Assembly (NCBI RefSeq): GCF_026870175.2
Contig: NZ_CP113977.2
Span: 1,798,001-1,862,000, forward strand
DNA from: Flavobacterium aestivum
Lineage (GTDB): Bacteria; Bacteroidota; Bacteroidia; Flavobacteriales; Flavobacteriaceae
Length of the DNA stretch: 64,000 bases
Reading direction: 5' to 3'
The notes beneath the pieces are model-generated. The model was not told the origin of the DNA. It was given only the letters and a program-made list of their open reading frames with translations, and ran no database searches. Both the position numbers and the translations under genes were made by a program. Below, piece by piece: positions 1 through 8,983 of the stretch (positions within the stretch are counted from its first letter, which is position 1; each line of letters starts with the position of its first letter).

Positions 1-890
1 ATTTCGCTCACTTAAGTAAAGGTCAATGGGTTGCAGATGATGTAACTAATAAAATGGTTAATGATTTAATTCATAACTATAAAATTAAATTGAACGACTT
101 ACAAGGGGCTTTACGTAGAGAGAAGTTCACTATTACTGTTGGAGATGAATTGCCATCAGGAATTTTGAAATTAGCTAAAGTATATATTGCCAAAAAACGT
201 AAGTTGAAAGTTGGGGATAAAATGGCGGGACGTCACGGAAACAAAGGTATTGTTGCTCGTATAGTTCGTCATGAAGATATGCCTTTCTTAGAGGACGGAA
301 CTCCGGTTGATATCGTGTTGAACCCACTTGGGGTACCTTCACGTATGAACATCGGTCAGATTTATGAGACGGTACTTGGATGGGCTGGTATGAATTTGGG
401 TAGAAAATTTGCTACACCAATTTTTGACGGAGCTTCTCTTGAGGAAATCAATGCTTTGACTGATGAAGCTGGTGTACCACGTTTTGGACATACACATCTT
501 TATGATGGTGGTACAGGAGAACGTTTCCACCAAGCTGCAACAGTAGGTGTTATCTATATGTTGAAACTTGGACACATGGTTGATGATAAGATGCACGCAC
601 GTTCTATCGGACCATACTCATTAATTACGCAACAACCATTAGGAGGTAAAGCGCAATTTGGAGGACAACGTTTTGGAGAGATGGAGGTTTGGGCACTTGA
701 AGCTTATGGAGCATCTAGTACACTTAGAGAAATCTTGACTGTGAAGTCTGATGATGTTATTGGTAGAGCTAAAACTTACGAAGCAATCGTTAAGGGTGAA
801 TCTATGCCAGAACCAGGATTACCAGAATCATTCAATGTATTAATGCATGAATTGAAAGGTCTTGGACTTGATCTTCGTTTAGAGGAATAA
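1..890 (+). CDS. rpoB: RNA polymerase beta subunit, C-terminal part (partial)
   Basis: This is the 3' end of the gene for the beta subunit of RNA polymerase, the catalytic core enzyme of transcription. The frame is open from base 3, well upstream of the first ATG at 54, so the gene enters from outside the window. The part seen holds the conserved C-terminal region: the [12 protein letters not shown] segment, the [13 protein letters not shown] segment, the [24 protein letters not shown] segment (seen as a continuous conserved block), and the clamp-contacting tail ending in DLRLEE. About 295 residues are present of a protein that is usually near 1270 in this group. rpoC follows on the same strand after about 300 bases, as expected for an rpoBC operon. 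Identification is certain. Confidence 0.97.
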   Translation, partial: FAHLSKGQWVADDVTNKMVNDLIHNYKIKLNDLQGALRREKFTITVGDELPSGILKLAKVYIAKKRKLKVGDKMAGRHGNKGIVARIVRHEDMPFLEDGTPVDIVLNPLGVPSRMNIGQIYETVLGWAGMNLGRKFATPIFDGASLEEINALTDEAGVPRFGHTHLYDGGTGERFHQAATVGVIYMLKLGHMVDDKMHARSIGPYSLITQQPLGGKAQFGGQRFGEMEVWALEAYGASSTLREILTVKSDDVIGRAKTYEAIVKGESMPEPGLPESFNVLMHELKGLGLDLRLEE

Positions 891-901
891 AAAAAAGTTT
901 T

Positions 902-935
902 GTAATCGGTCCCGTTTTTTAATGGGACTGATTAC
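902..935 (+). promoter_or_regulatory. Strong hairpin in the rpoB-rpoC gap
   Basis: Twelve base pairs (902-913 with 924-935, one G-U pair) close a 10-base loop just after the rpoB stop. It lacks a long T-run, so it does not look like a full terminator. It could be a partial attenuator or an RNA processing site between the two large subunits. Confidence 0.55.
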
Positions 936-1061
936 TCATTTATAATAAGTTTTTAAAGATTTATACCCGTAACCCGTTCCGATTTTTTATATAAATGTGT
1001 TGCATTATATAACTAGCACTTCAAATATGAGTTTGAGGTTTAGAGAAGTAAACCGAGGTAG

Positions 1062-1145
1062 TGTTTTTAGTCTAAAGTTAAATGTCTTAAAGTCTTAAAG
1101 TCCAGAAATGGCTTTCGACTTTTGACTTTCAAACTTTCGACTTAA
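1062..1145 (+). repeat. Degenerate AAAGTC/GACTTT heptad repeats before rpoC
   Basis: The left half repeats variants of TTAAAGTC and the right half repeats variants of GACTTT, so the two halves are roughly complementary and can fold into a long imperfect hairpin. A similar simple repeat sits in the dapF-GNAT gap at 38469-38564. No coding potential is seen. Confidence 0.5.
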
Positions 1146-1190
1146 ATGAAAATCAATTTTTTAATTGCAAATAAATCAATAGTAAAAACT

Positions 1191-4100
1191 ATGATGAATA
1201 ATAGAAATAATAAAGATAAGAATCCAGTTAAAAGATTTAATAAAATCTCAATTGGATTGGCTTCACCAGAATCTATCTTGAAAGAATCAAGAGGAGAGGT
1301 TTTAAAGCCAGAGACAATCAACTATAGAACTCACAAACCAGAGCGTGACGGACTTTTCTGCGAAAGAATCTTCGGACCAGTTAAGGATTTCGAATGTGCT
1401 TGTGGTAAATATAAAAGAATTCGTTACAAAGGTATCATCTGCGACCGTTGTGGTGTTGAAGTTACTGAGAAAAAAGTACGTCGTGATAGAGTAGGACACA
1501 TCAACCTTGTTGTGCCTATTGCTCATATCTGGTATTTCCGTTCTCTTCCAAACAAAATTGGTTATATCCTTGGTCTTCCATCTAAGAAATTAGATATGAT
1601 TATCTACTACGAAAGATACGTAGTAATTCAAGCTGGTATTGCTAAAAATGCTGATGGTGAATCAGTGCAAAGATTAGATTTCTTGACAGAAGAAGAGTAT
1701 TTGAATATATTAGATACACTTCCTGCTGACAACCAATATCTTGATGATTTTGATCCTAATAAATTTGTTGCCAAAATGGGAGCAGAGTGTATTATGGATT
1801 TATTAGCTCGTATTGATCTTGATGAATTATCATATGATTTGAGACACAAAGCGAATAACGAAACATCAAAACAACGTAAAACAGAAGCATTAAAAAGATT
1901 ACAAGTAGTTGAGTCTTTCCGTGAGTCTAATCTGAACAGAGAAAATCGTCCAGAATGGATGATTATGAAAGTGGTTCCTGTTATACCACCAGAATTACGT
2001 CCTCTTGTGCCACTTGATGGTGGACGTTTTGCAACTTCGGATTTGAATGATTTATACCGCCGTGTAATCATCCGTAACAACCGTTTGAAAAGATTAATCG
2101 AGATTAAAGCTCCTGAAGTAATCCTTCGTAACGAAAAACGTATGTTGCAAGAATCTGTAGATTCACTTTTCGATAATACTCGTAAAGCATCTGCAGTAAA
2201 AACTGAATCAAACAGACCTTTGAAATCATTATCTGATTCATTAAAAGGTAAACAAGGACGTTTCCGTCAAAACTTACTTGGAAAACGTGTGGATTATTCT
2301 GCTCGTTCGGTAATTGTTGTAGGTCCTGAGTTGAAATTGTTTGAATGTGGTTTGCCAAAAGATATGGCAGCTGAATTATACAAACCTTTTGTTATCCGTA
2401 AATTGATAGAAAGAGGAATTGTAAAAACTGTAAAATCAGCTAAGAAAATAATTGACAAAAAAGAGCCAGTTGTATGGGATATTCTTGAGAATGTAATCAA
2501 AGGACATCCAGTATTATTGAACCGTGCTCCTACTTTGCACAGATTAGGTATTCAAGCTTTCCAACCAAAATTAATTGAAGGAAAAGCAATCCAATTGCAC
2601 CCATTAGTATGTACGGCGTTCAACGCGGATTTTGATGGGGATCAAATGGCGGTTCACTTGCCATTAGGACCAGAGGCTATTTTGGAAGCACAATTGTTAA
2701 TGTTGGCTTCACACAATATCTTGAACCCTGCGAATGGTGCGCCAATTACGGTACCTTCTCAGGACATGGTACTTGGTCTTTACTATATGACCAAGGAACG
2801 TTTGTCTACACCAGAGAAAACTATTTTAGGACAAGGAATTACTTTCTACTCTGCAGAAGAGGTAAATATTGCATTGAACGAAGGTCGTTTGGAATTGAAT
2901 GCTCAAGTGAAAATTAGAGCGAAAGATTTCAATGAAAATGGTGAATTAGTTTACCAAATCATCCAAACTACTGCAGGACGTGTATTATTTAATGAAGTAG
3001 TACCAGAAGCAGCTGGATATATCAATGATGTATTGACTAAGAAAAACTTAAGAGATATTATCGGACACGTATTGAGTTCGACAGATGTACCTACTACAGC
3101 AGCTTTCTTGGACAATATGAAAGATATGGGTTATAAATTCGCTTTCAAAGGAGGATTGTCATTCTCTCTAGGTGATATTAGAATTCCAGATCAAAAACCA
3201 AAATTAATTGCAGATGCCAGAGATCAAGTTGAAGGTATTTCTGCGAATTATAACATGGGTCTTATTACCAATAACGAGCGTTACAACCAAGTTATTGACG
3301 TATGGACTTCAGCAAATGCTCAATTAACAGAGTTAGCAATGAAAAACATTAGAGAAGACCAACAAGGTTTCAACTCAGTGTATATGATGCTTGATTCTGG
3401 AGCGAGGGGTTCTAAAGAGCAGATTCGTCAGTTAACTGGTATGCGTGGTTTGATGGCTAAGCCTAAAAAATCTACTGCTGGTGGTGGTGAGATTATTGAA
3501 AACCCGATTCTTTCTAACTTTAAGGAAGGTCTTTCGATCCTTGAGTACTTTATCTCTACTCACGGTGCTCGTAAAGGTCTTGCGGATACCGCTCTTAAAA
3601 CGGCGGATGCTGGATACCTTACTAGAAGATTACATGACGTTTCTCAAGATGTTATTGTTAACATTGAGGACTGTGGTACTCTTAGAGGTGTTGAAGTTTC
3701 TGCATTGAAGAAAAATGAGGAAATTGTTGAATCACTTGGAGAAAGAATTTTAGGACGTGTTGCATTGCAAGACGTAATTAATCCTTTAACTAGTGAGGTT
3801 TTAGTTAAATCTGGTGAGCAAATTACTGAAGTATTAATGAAAGCAATTGAAGCTTCTCCAGTTGAGAAAGTTGAAGTGCGTTCACCTTTAGTTTGTGAAG
3901 CTACAAAAGGTATTTGTGCTAAATGTTACGGTAGAAATTTAGCTACTGGAAAAATGACACAAAGAGGAGAAGCAGTTGGTGTAATTGCAGCTCAATCTAT
4001 TGGAGAGCCAGGTACACAGTTAACATTACGTACATTCCACGTTGGAGGGGTTGCGGGAGGAATTTCTGAGGATTCTAGTATTATTACTCGTTTTGCAGGT

Positions 4101-5498
4101 AAACTAGATATCGAAGATTTAAAAACTGTTAAAGGTGAAGATAGTGAAGGTAATGCAGTAGATATTGTTGTTTCTCGTTCAACTGAATTGAAATTAATTG
4201 ACGAAAAAACAGGTATTTTATTAAGTACACATAATATTCCTTACGGTTCTAGTATTTTTGTTGGAGATGGTCAATCTGTTGCAAAAGGAGAAGTAATCTG
4301 TAAATGGGATCCATATAATGGAGTTATCGTTTCTGAGTTTACTGGTAAAATTGCTTACGAAGATTTAGAGCAAGGACAATCATTCATGGTTGAAATTGAT
4401 GAGCAAACTGGTTTCCAAGAAAAAGTAATTTCTGAATCAAGATCTAAAAAATTAATACCTACCTTATTAGTTTACGGTAAAGAAGGAGAATTAATTCGTT
4501 CTTATAACTTACCAGTTGGAGCTCACTTGATGGTTGAAAATGGTGAGAAAATTAAAGCAGGTAAAGTATTGGTGAAAATTCCACGTCGTTCTTCTAAATC
4601 TGGGGATATTACAGGAGGTTTACCTAGAATTACTGAGTTGTTAGAAGCTCGTAATCCTTCTAACCCAGCTGTAGTTTCTGAGATTGATGGTGTTGTTTCT
4701 TTTGGAAAAATTAAAAGAGGTAACCGTGAGATCGTTATTGAGTCTAAATTTGGTGATGTTAGAAAATACTTGGTTAAATTATCAAGTCAAATTCTAGTTC
4801 AAGAAAATGACTTCGTAAGAGCGGGTGTACCATTGTCAGATGGAGCTATTACTCCAGATGATATTTTAAGAATCCAAGGACCAGCTGCTGTTCAACAGTA
4901 CTTGGTTAATGAAATTCAAGAGGTATACCGTTTACAAGGGGTAAAAATTAACGATAAACACTTTGAAGTAGTAATACGTCAAATGATGCGTAAAGTAAGA
5001 GTTGAAGATCCGGGAGATACATTGTTCCTTGAAGATCAATTGATTCATACTAAAGATTTTATCGTTCAAAATGATAACCTTTACGGAATGAAGGTGGTTG
5101 AAGATGCTGGAGATTCTAGTACGCTTAAACCAGGGCAAATTATTACGCCTCGTCAATTACGTGATGAAAATTCATTGTTAAAACGTACAGATAAGAATCT
5201 TGTTGTTGCTCGTGATGTTATTACTGCAACGGCTACTCCAGTATTACAAGGAATTACAAGAGCATCTCTTCAAACTAAATCATTTATCTCTGCTGCTTCT
5301 TTCCAAGAAACAACAAAAGTATTAAACGAAGCTGCAGTTGCAGGTAAAATTGATTTACTAGAAGGATTGAAAGAAAATGTAATTGTAGGTCACAGAATTC
5401 CTGCCGGAACTGGTATGAGAGAATATGACAATACAATTGTAGGTTCTAGAGAAGATTACAATGATATGATGGCAAATAAAGAGGAATACATTTATTAA
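1191..5498 (+). CDS. rpoC: RNA polymerase beta' subunit
   Basis: This encodes the beta' subunit of RNA polymerase, which holds the catalytic magnesium. Seen in order: the N-terminal zinc-binding cysteines (CACG...CDRCG), the [13 protein letters not shown] segment, the active-site [10 protein letters not shown] with its three aspartates, the second zinc site ([13 protein letters not shown]), and the bridge/trigger region with [14 protein letters not shown]. The open frame begins at 1146. I prefer the ATG at 1191 (MMNNRNN..., about 1435 residues), because the conserved family sequence starts there and the 15 residues before it look like translated leader. It follows rpoB by about 300 bases, which include a hairpin and simple repeats. 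A DUF3467 gene follows. Confidence 0.96.
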   Translation: MMNNRNNKDKNPVKRFNKISIGLASPESILKESRGEVLKPETINYRTHKPERDGLFCERIFGPVKDFECACGKYKRIRYKGIICDRCGVEVTEKKVRRDRVGHINLVVPIAHIWYFRSLPNKIGYILGLPSKKLDMIIYYERYVVIQAGIAKNADGESVQRLDFLTEEEYLNILDTLPADNQYLDDFDPNKFVAKMGAECIMDLLARIDLDELSYDLRHKANNETSKQRKTEALKRLQVVESFRESNLNRENRPEWMIMKVVPVIPPELRPLVPLDGGRFATSDLNDLYRRVIIRNNRLKRLIEIKAPEVILRNEKRMLQESVDSLFDNTRKASAVKTESNRPLKSLSDSLKGKQGRFRQNLLGKRVDYSARSVIVVGPELKLFECGLPKDMAAELYKPFVIRKLIERGIVKTVKSAKKIIDKKEPVVWDILENVIKGHPVLLNRAPTLHRLGIQAFQPKLIEGKAIQLHPLVCTAFNADFDGDQMAVHLPLGPEAILEAQLLMLASHNILNPANGAPITVPSQDMVLGLYYMTKERLSTPEKTILGQGITFYSAEEVNIALNEGRLELNAQVKIRAKDFNENGELVYQIIQTTAGRVLFNEVVPEAAGYINDVLTKKNLRDIIGHVLSSTDVPTTAAFLDNMKDMGYKFAFKGGLSFSLGDIRIPDQKPKLIADARDQVEGISANYNMGLITNNERYNQVIDVWTSANAQLTELAMKNIREDQQGFNSVYMMLDSGARGSKEQIRQLTGMRGLMAKPKKSTAGGGEIIENPILSNFKEGLSILEYFISTHGARKGLADTALKTADAGYLTRRLHDVSQDVIVNIEDCGTLRGVEVSALKKNEEIVESLGERILGRVALQDVINPLTSEVLVKSGEQITEVLMKAIEASPVEKVEVRSPLVCEATKGICAKCYGRNLATGKMTQRGEAVGVIAAQSIGEPGTQLTLRTFHVGGVAGGISEDSSIITRFAGKLDIEDLKTVKGEDSEGNAVDIVVSRSTELKLIDEKTGILLSTHNIPYGSSIFVGDGQSVAKGEVICKWDPYNGVIVSEFTGKIAYEDLEQGQSFMVEIDEQTGFQEKVISESRSKKLIPTLLVYGKEGELIRSYNLPVGAHLMVENGEKIKAGKVLVKIPRRSSKSGDITGGLPRITELLEARNPSNPAVVSEIDGVVSFGKIKRGNREIVIESKFGDVRKYLVKLSSQILVQENDFVRAGVPLSDGAITPDDILRIQGPAAVQQYLVNEIQEVYRLQGVKINDKHFEVVIRQMMRKVRVEDPGDTLFLEDQLIHTKDFIVQNDNLYGMKVVEDAGDSSTLKPGQIITPRQLRDENSLLKRTDKNLVVARDVITATATPVLQGITRASLQTKSFISAASFQETTKVLNEAAVAGKIDLLEGLKENVIVGHRIPAGTGMREYDNTIVGSREDYNDMMANKEEYIY

Positions 5499-5514
5499 TT
5501 CTTTCCAAAGAAAC

Positions 5515-5536
5515 TCTCTCCGTTTAGGCGGAGAGA
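5515..5536 (+). other. Short hairpin after rpoC
   Basis: An 8-bp GC-containing stem (5515-5522 with 5529-5536) and 6-base loop lie 17 bases after the rpoC stop. There is no T-run on either strand, so it is not a convincing terminator. The DUF3467 gene downstream may be read through from rpoC. Confidence 0.4.
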
Positions 5537-5651
5537 AAATTGGAAATATATTGCTCTATAAAACGGTTCAGCATAGATTAGTTACAAGAGTCAATTAAGA
5601 TGTGTTTGAATTTTATATTTCTTTTAAAAAAAAACAATTAATATTTTTGAT

Positions 5652-5960
5652 ATGAATAATTCTAATCAACAAGAACAAATTAATATTGAGTTAGATGAAA
5701 AAGTTGCTGAAGGGATTTATTCTAATTTAGCAATTATCAATCATTCTTCATCGGAGTTTGTTTTAGATTTTGTATGTATTATGCCAGGTGTTCCTAAGGC
5801 TAAAGTGAAATCAAGAATTATTTTGACACCACAACATGCCAAAAGATTATTGAAAGCAATTGGAGAAAATATTCATCGTTTTGAAGCCACTCATGGTGAA
5901 ATAAAAGATGTTGAACAGCCGTCAATTCCACTTAACTTTGGGCCAACAGGTCAAGCATAA
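5652..5960 (+). CDS. DUF3467 family protein
   Basis: A 102-residue, acidic, signal-less protein. The sequence fits the DUF3467 family: a central beta-rich stretch (YSNLAIINHSSSEFVLDFVCIMPG), then VKSRIILTPQHAKRLLKAIGENI. The family is small, cytoplasmic and of unknown function, and I recall it sitting next to rpoC in many Bacteroidota, as here. The gene starts about 150 bases after rpoC and ends at a strong terminator at 5963-5995, so it is probably the last gene of the rpoB-rpoC transcript. A TATTTTTG string directly before its ATG is too close to act as its promoter. Family assignment is fairly sure; function is unknown. Confidence 0.85.
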   Translation: MNNSNQQEQINIELDEKVAEGIYSNLAIINHSSSEFVLDFVCIMPGVPKAKVKSRIILTPQHAKRLLKAIGENIHRFEATHGEIKDVEQPSIPLNFGPTGQA

Positions 5961-5962
5961 TT

Positions 5963-5995
5963 AAGAGCCTCTCTATTTTGAGAGGCTTTTTTTTT
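5963..5995 (+). terminator. Rho-independent terminator after the DUF3467 gene
   Basis: An 8-bp GC-rich stem (AGCCTCTC/GAGAGGCT), extended by A-T pairs, is followed by a nine-base T-run. It resembles the terminators of the downstream repeat units, so the 591-bp unit appears to begin at or inside this terminator. Confidence 0.9.
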
Positions 5996-6068
5996 GTGTT
6001 TATTGGTTTTCTGATTGCAAATTTTATAGTATGATTTAATCGTTGTGATTCCCTTGAATTTGTACTTA

Positions 6069-6095
6069 AACGAGTTTCCGGACAGTTAAACGAGT
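6069..6095 (+). promoter_or_regulatory. Paired AACGAGT direct repeat, unit 1
   Basis: Two copies of TTAAACGAGT lie 20 bases apart start to start, about two helical turns, and 83 bases before the gene start. The same pair is kept in all five units. An AACGAGT pair with the same 20-base spacing lies upstream of mltG (39092-39118). This looks like a binding site for a dimeric regulator. No good TAnnTTTG box is seen between it and the gene. Confidence 0.55.
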
Positions 6096-6177
6096 ATTTT
6101 TTTCTTTCGATATTTATAGAATTAGTTTAGTACCCGTAATAAGATGTGAACGTCTTCCGTCTTTAAAAATAAGGGTC

Positions 6178-6534
6178 ATGAAAACTTTTTTCAATAAATA
6201 TAACACTAACAGCAGAGGGATATTCTTCCTAGTTGTGTTTATGTTTGTTGGTTTTTCAGGATCTGCTCAAGTATCATTTAATAGTTCAGATTTAAGTGTG
6301 CCAGCTAAAGTTTCTAGTGTTGCTACTGACGAATTACCAGTAAAAGTTTCAACTTCTGTTAATTTAAACTCTAACACTAATTTTATACTTTGGTTTATGG
6401 GAACAAAAGTTGGTCCTACTAAAACAAACGAAGGAATGTATACTAAAAACCAAATCATTTCTACTGGAATAGCTCCTAATCACTTGTTAATGAAAACACT
6501 TTTGAAAAAAACTATGAATTCAAAAGTTTGTTAG
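6178..6534 (+). CDS. Small secreted protein of unknown function, copy 1
   Basis: A 118-residue protein that I do not recognise. It has a lysine-bearing N-terminus, a hydrophobic core (IFFLVVFMFVGFSG) and a likely signal peptidase site after SAQ near residue 31, so a mature protein of about 88 residues should be exported. The mature part is rich in Ser, Val, Asn and Thr, has a central aromatic stretch (FILWFMGTKVG), and ends in a basic segment (LLKKTMNSKVC) with a C-terminal cysteine. There is no lipobox and no T9SS sorting tail, so the final location could be periplasm or outside. Its 5' leader carries the AACGAGT pair and a small hairpin at 6141-6156. The product is identical to copy 2. It is probably expressed from its own promoter and ended by its own terminator. 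Confidence 0.85.
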   Translation: MKTFFNKYNTNSRGIFFLVVFMFVGFSGSAQVSFNSSDLSVPAKVSSVATDELPVKVSTSVNLNSNTNFILWFMGTKVGPTKTNEGMYTKNQIISTGIAPNHLLMKTLLKKTMNSKVC

Positions 6535-6557
6535 GTTTACATAAAATCAAGTCAAAG

Positions 6558-6588
6558 AAAAGCCTCTTGATTCGGGAGGTTTTTTTGT
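6558..6588 (+). terminator. Terminator of unit 1
   Basis: A stem CCTCTT/GGGAGG with a GATTC loop, extended by G-U and A-T pairs, is followed by a T-run. Confidence 0.8.
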
Positions 6589-6659
6589 GTTTATTAGTTT
6601 TCTGACTGCAAGTTTTATGGTATGATTTAGTTGTTGTGGTTTCCTTGATTTTGTACTTA

Positions 6660-6686
6660 AACGAGTTTCCGGACAGTTAAACGAGT
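6660..6686 (+). promoter_or_regulatory. Paired AACGAGT direct repeat, unit 2
   Basis: Same paired repeat, spacing and distance to the start codon as in unit 1; identical sequence. Confidence 0.55.
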
Positions 6687-6768
6687 ATTTTTTTCTTTCG
6701 ATATTTATAGAATTAGTTTAGTACCCGTAATAAGATGTGAACGTCTTCCGTCTTTAAAAATAAGGGTC

Positions 6769-7125
6769 ATGAAAACTTTTTTCAATAAATATAACACTAA
6801 CAGCAGAGGGATATTCTTCCTAGTTGTGTTTATGTTTGTTGGTTTTTCAGGATCTGCTCAAGTATCATTTAATAGTTCAGATTTAAGTGTGCCAGCTAAA
6901 GTTTCTAGTGTTGCTACTGACGAATTACCAGTAAAAGTTTCAACTTCTGTTAATTTAAACTCTAACACTAATTTTATACTTTGGTTTATGGGAACAAAAG
7001 TTGGTCCTACTAAAACAAACGAAGGAATGTATACTAAAAACCAAATCATTTCTACTGGAATAGCTCCTAATCACTTGTTAATGAAAACACTTTTGAAAAA
7101 AACTATGAATTCAAAAGTTTGTTAG
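6769..7125 (+). CDS. Small secreted protein of unknown function, copy 2
   Basis: The protein is identical to copy 1 over all 118 residues, and the DNA is identical through the whole gene and the flanks. That points to a very recent duplication or gene conversion. It has the same signal peptide, the same mature domain and the same C-terminal cysteine. Function is unknown. An antisense open frame over the middle of the gene is a shadow. Confidence 0.85.
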   Translation: MKTFFNKYNTNSRGIFFLVVFMFVGFSGSAQVSFNSSDLSVPAKVSSVATDELPVKVSTSVNLNSNTNFILWFMGTKVGPTKTNEGMYTKNQIISTGIAPNHLLMKTLLKKTMNSKVC

Positions 7126-7148
7126 GTTTACATAAAATCAAGTCAAAG

Positions 7149-7179
7149 AAAAGCCTCTTGATTCGGGAGGTTTTTTTGT
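7149..7179 (+). terminator. Terminator of unit 2
   Basis: Identical to the unit 1 terminator: stem CCTCTT/GGGAGG followed by a T-run. Confidence 0.8.
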
Positions 7180-7250
7180 GTTTATTAGTTTTCTGACTGC
7201 AAGTTTTATGGTATGATTTAGTTGTTGTGGTTTCCTTGATTTTGTACTTA

Positions 7251-7277
7251 AACGAGTTTCCGGACAGTTAAACGAGT
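7251..7277 (+). promoter_or_regulatory. Paired AACGAGT direct repeat, unit 3
   Basis: Same paired repeat and 20-base spacing as in units 1 and 2. Confidence 0.55.
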
Positions 7278-7359
7278 ATTTTTTTCTTTCGATATTTATA
7301 GAATTAGTTTAGTACCCGTAATAAGATGTGAACGTCTTCCGTCTTTAAAAATAAGGGTC

Positions 7360-7716
7360 ATGAAAACTTTTTTCAATAAATATAACACTAATAACAGAGG
7401 GATATTCTTCCTAGTTATGTTTATGTTTGTTGGTTTTTCAGGATCTGCTCAAGTATCATTTAATAGTTCAGAATTAAACGTACCAGCTAAAGTTTCTAGT
7501 GTTGCTACAGATGAATTACCAGTAAAAGTTTCAACTTCTGTTAATTTAAACTCTAATACCAATTTTATACTTTGGTTTATGGGAACAAAAGTTGCTCCTA
7601 GTAAAACAAAAGAAGGAGTGTATACTAAAAACCAAATTATTTCTACAGGAATAGCACCTAATCATTTGTTAATGAAAACACTTTTGAAAAAAACTATGAA
7701 TTCAAAAGTTTGTTAG
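7360..7716 (+). CDS. Small secreted protein of unknown function, copy 3
   Basis: A 118-residue paralogue of copies 1 and 2. By eye the differences are few: N12 for S12, M20 for V20, ELNV for DLSV, APSK for GPTK, and KEGV for NEGM near residue 84. Many of the nucleotide changes are silent, which suggests the protein is under selection. The signal peptide, the FILWFMG stretch and the KVC end are kept. Function is unknown. Confidence 0.85.
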   Translation: MKTFFNKYNTNNRGIFFLVMFMFVGFSGSAQVSFNSSELNVPAKVSSVATDELPVKVSTSVNLNSNTNFILWFMGTKVAPSKTKEGVYTKNQIISTGIAPNHLLMKTLLKKTMNSKVC

Positions 7717-7739
7717 GTTTACATAAAATCAAGTCACAG

Positions 7740-7770
7740 AAAAGCCTCTCGATTCGGGAGGTTTTTTTGT
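7740..7770 (+). terminator. Terminator of unit 3
   Basis: Stem CCTCTC/GGGAGG with a GATTC loop, then a T-run. Confidence 0.8.
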
Positions 7771-7841
7771 GTTTATTGGTTTTCTGACTGCAAGTTTTAT
7801 GGTATGATTTAGTTGTTGTGATTCTCTTGAATTTGTACTTA

Positions 7842-7868
7842 AACGAGTTTCCGGACAGTTAAACGAGT
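7842..7868 (+). promoter_or_regulatory. Paired AACGAGT direct repeat, unit 4
   Basis: Same paired repeat and 20-base spacing. It is conserved even though flanking bases in this unit differ from units 1 and 2. Confidence 0.55.
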
Positions 7869-7950
7869 ATTTTTTTCTTTCGATATTTATAGAATTAGTT
7901 TAGTAGCCGTAATAAGATGTGAACGTCTTCCGTCTTTAAAAATAAGGGTC

Positions 7951-8307
7951 ATGAAAACTTTTTTCAATAAATATAACACTAACAGCAGAGGGATATTCTT
8001 CCTAGTTATGTTTATGTTTGTTGGTTTTTCAGGATCTGCTCAAGTATCATTTAATAGTTCAGATTCAAACGTACCAGCTAAAGTTTCTAGTGTTGCTACA
8101 GATGAATTACCAGTAAAAGTTTCAACTTCTGTTAATTTAAACTCTAATACTAATTTTATACTTTGGTTTATGGGAACAAAAGTTGCTCCTAGTAAAACAA
8201 ACGAAGGAATGTATACTAAAAACCAAATTATTTCTACAGGAATAGCACCTAATCATTTGTTAATGAAAACACTTTTGAAAAAAACTATGAATTCAAAAGT
8301 TTGTTAG
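7951..8307 (+). CDS. Small secreted protein of unknown function, copy 4
   Basis: A 118-residue paralogue with the DSNV and APSK variants in the mature part and the same signal peptide, aromatic stretch and C-terminal cysteine. Its flanking DNA keeps the AACGAGT pair and a terminator with a perfect stem. Function is unknown. Confidence 0.85.
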   Translation: MKTFFNKYNTNSRGIFFLVMFMFVGFSGSAQVSFNSSDSNVPAKVSSVATDELPVKVSTSVNLNSNTNFILWFMGTKVAPSKTNEGMYTKNQIISTGIAPNHLLMKTLLKKTMNSKVC

Positions 8308-8330
8308 GTTTACATAAAATCAAGTCACAG

Positions 8331-8360
8331 AAAAGCCTCTCGATTTGAGAGGTTTTTTTT
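8331..8360 (+). terminator. Terminator of unit 4
   Basis: Perfect stem CCTCTC/GAGAGG followed by eight T. Confidence 0.85.
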
Positions 8361-8433
8361 GTGTCTATTGGTTTTCTGGCTGCAAGTTTTATGGTATGAT
8401 TTAGTTGTTGTGGTTTCCTTGATTTTGTACTTA

Positions 8434-8460
8434 AACGAGTTTCCGGACAGTTAAACGAGT
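8434..8460 (+). promoter_or_regulatory. Paired AACGAGT direct repeat, unit 5
   Basis: Same paired repeat and 20-base spacing. The distance to the gene start matches the other units. Confidence 0.55.
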
Positions 8461-8542
8461 ATTTTTTTCTTTCGATATTTATAGAATTAGTTTAGTACCC
8501 GTAATAAGATGTGAACGTCTTCCGTCTTTAAAAATAAGGGTC

Positions 8543-8899
8543 ATGAAAACTTTTTTCAATAAATATAACACTAACAGCAGAGGGATATTCTTCTTAGTTA
8601 TGTTTATGTTTGTTGGTTTTTCAGGATTTGCTCAAGTATCATTTAATAGTTCAGATTCAAACGTACCTGCTAAAGTTTCTAGTGTTGCTACAGACGAATT
8701 ACCAGTAAAAGTTTCAACTTCTGTTAATTTAAACTCTAACACCAATTTTATACTTTGGTTTATGGGAACAAAAGTTGCTCCTAGTAAAACAAACGAAGGA
8801 GTGTATACTAAAAACCAAATTATTTCTACAGGGATAGCACCTAATCATTTGTTAATGAAAACGCTTTTGAAAAAAACTATGAATTCAAAAATATGTTAG
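8543..8899 (+). CDS. Small secreted protein of unknown function, copy 5
   Basis: The last and most divergent paralogue, 118 residues. The signal peptide reads GFAQ instead of GSAQ and the tail reads KIC instead of KVC. The remaining mature sequence matches copies 3 and 4. It lacks the CCTCTC-type terminator of the other units. Instead it ends at the palindromic terminator shared with the convergent prfC gene, which marks the right edge of the array. Function is unknown. Confidence 0.85.
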   Translation: MKTFFNKYNTNSRGIFFLVMFMFVGFSGFAQVSFNSSDSNVPAKVSSVATDELPVKVSTSVNLNSNTNFILWFMGTKVAPSKTNEGVYTKNQIISTGIAPNHLLMKTLLKKTMNSKIC

Positions 8900-8927
8900 A
8901 TTATATAAGGTTAAATTAATTCACAAT

Positions 8928-8956
8928 AAAAAAGCCAACTTTTTAGTTGGCTTTTT
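8928..8956. terminator. Bidirectional terminator between the array and prfC
   Basis: A perfect stem AAAAAGCCAACT/AGTTGGCTTTTT with a four-T loop has T-runs on both strands, between two convergent genes. Confidence 0.9.
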
Positions 8957-8983
8957 CATTGAAATTAAATAAAGTAACTTTGA

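Larger units (their letters stand above)
5966..8899 (+). repeat. Tandem array of five about 591-bp gene units
   Basis: Five head-to-tail units start their genes at 6178, 6769, 7360, 7951 and 8543 (spacing 591, 591, 591, 592). Each unit holds a terminator-like hairpin, a roughly 180-base upstream region and a 118-codon gene. The sequence from 6059 to 6800 is identical by eye to the sequence 591 bases further on, so units 1 and 2 and the start of unit 3 are very recent copies or have been homogenised. Units 3-5 differ at scattered positions. No transposase or terminal inverted repeats are present, so this is a gene duplication array rather than a mobile element. Confidence 0.95.

Noticed and set aside
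1146..1190. Fifteen-residue N-terminal extension of RpoC
   Set aside because: The extension follows a simple-repeat leader and does not match the remembered family start, which is MMNNRNN at 1191.
5642..5649. TATTTTTG box directly before the DUF3467 start codon
   Set aside because: It ends two bases before the ATG, too close to give a usable transcript; the T-rich string is expected by chance in this AT-rich gap.
6267..7049. Antisense open frames of 63 codons inside array copies 1 and 2
   Set aside because: They are exact shadows of the repeated sense gene, absent as such from copies 3-5, with no start context or promoter.
5966..8899. Array as a mobile element or CRISPR-like repeat
   Set aside because: The repeat unit contains a full gene with terminator, has no transposase, no terminal inverted repeats and no spacer structure.
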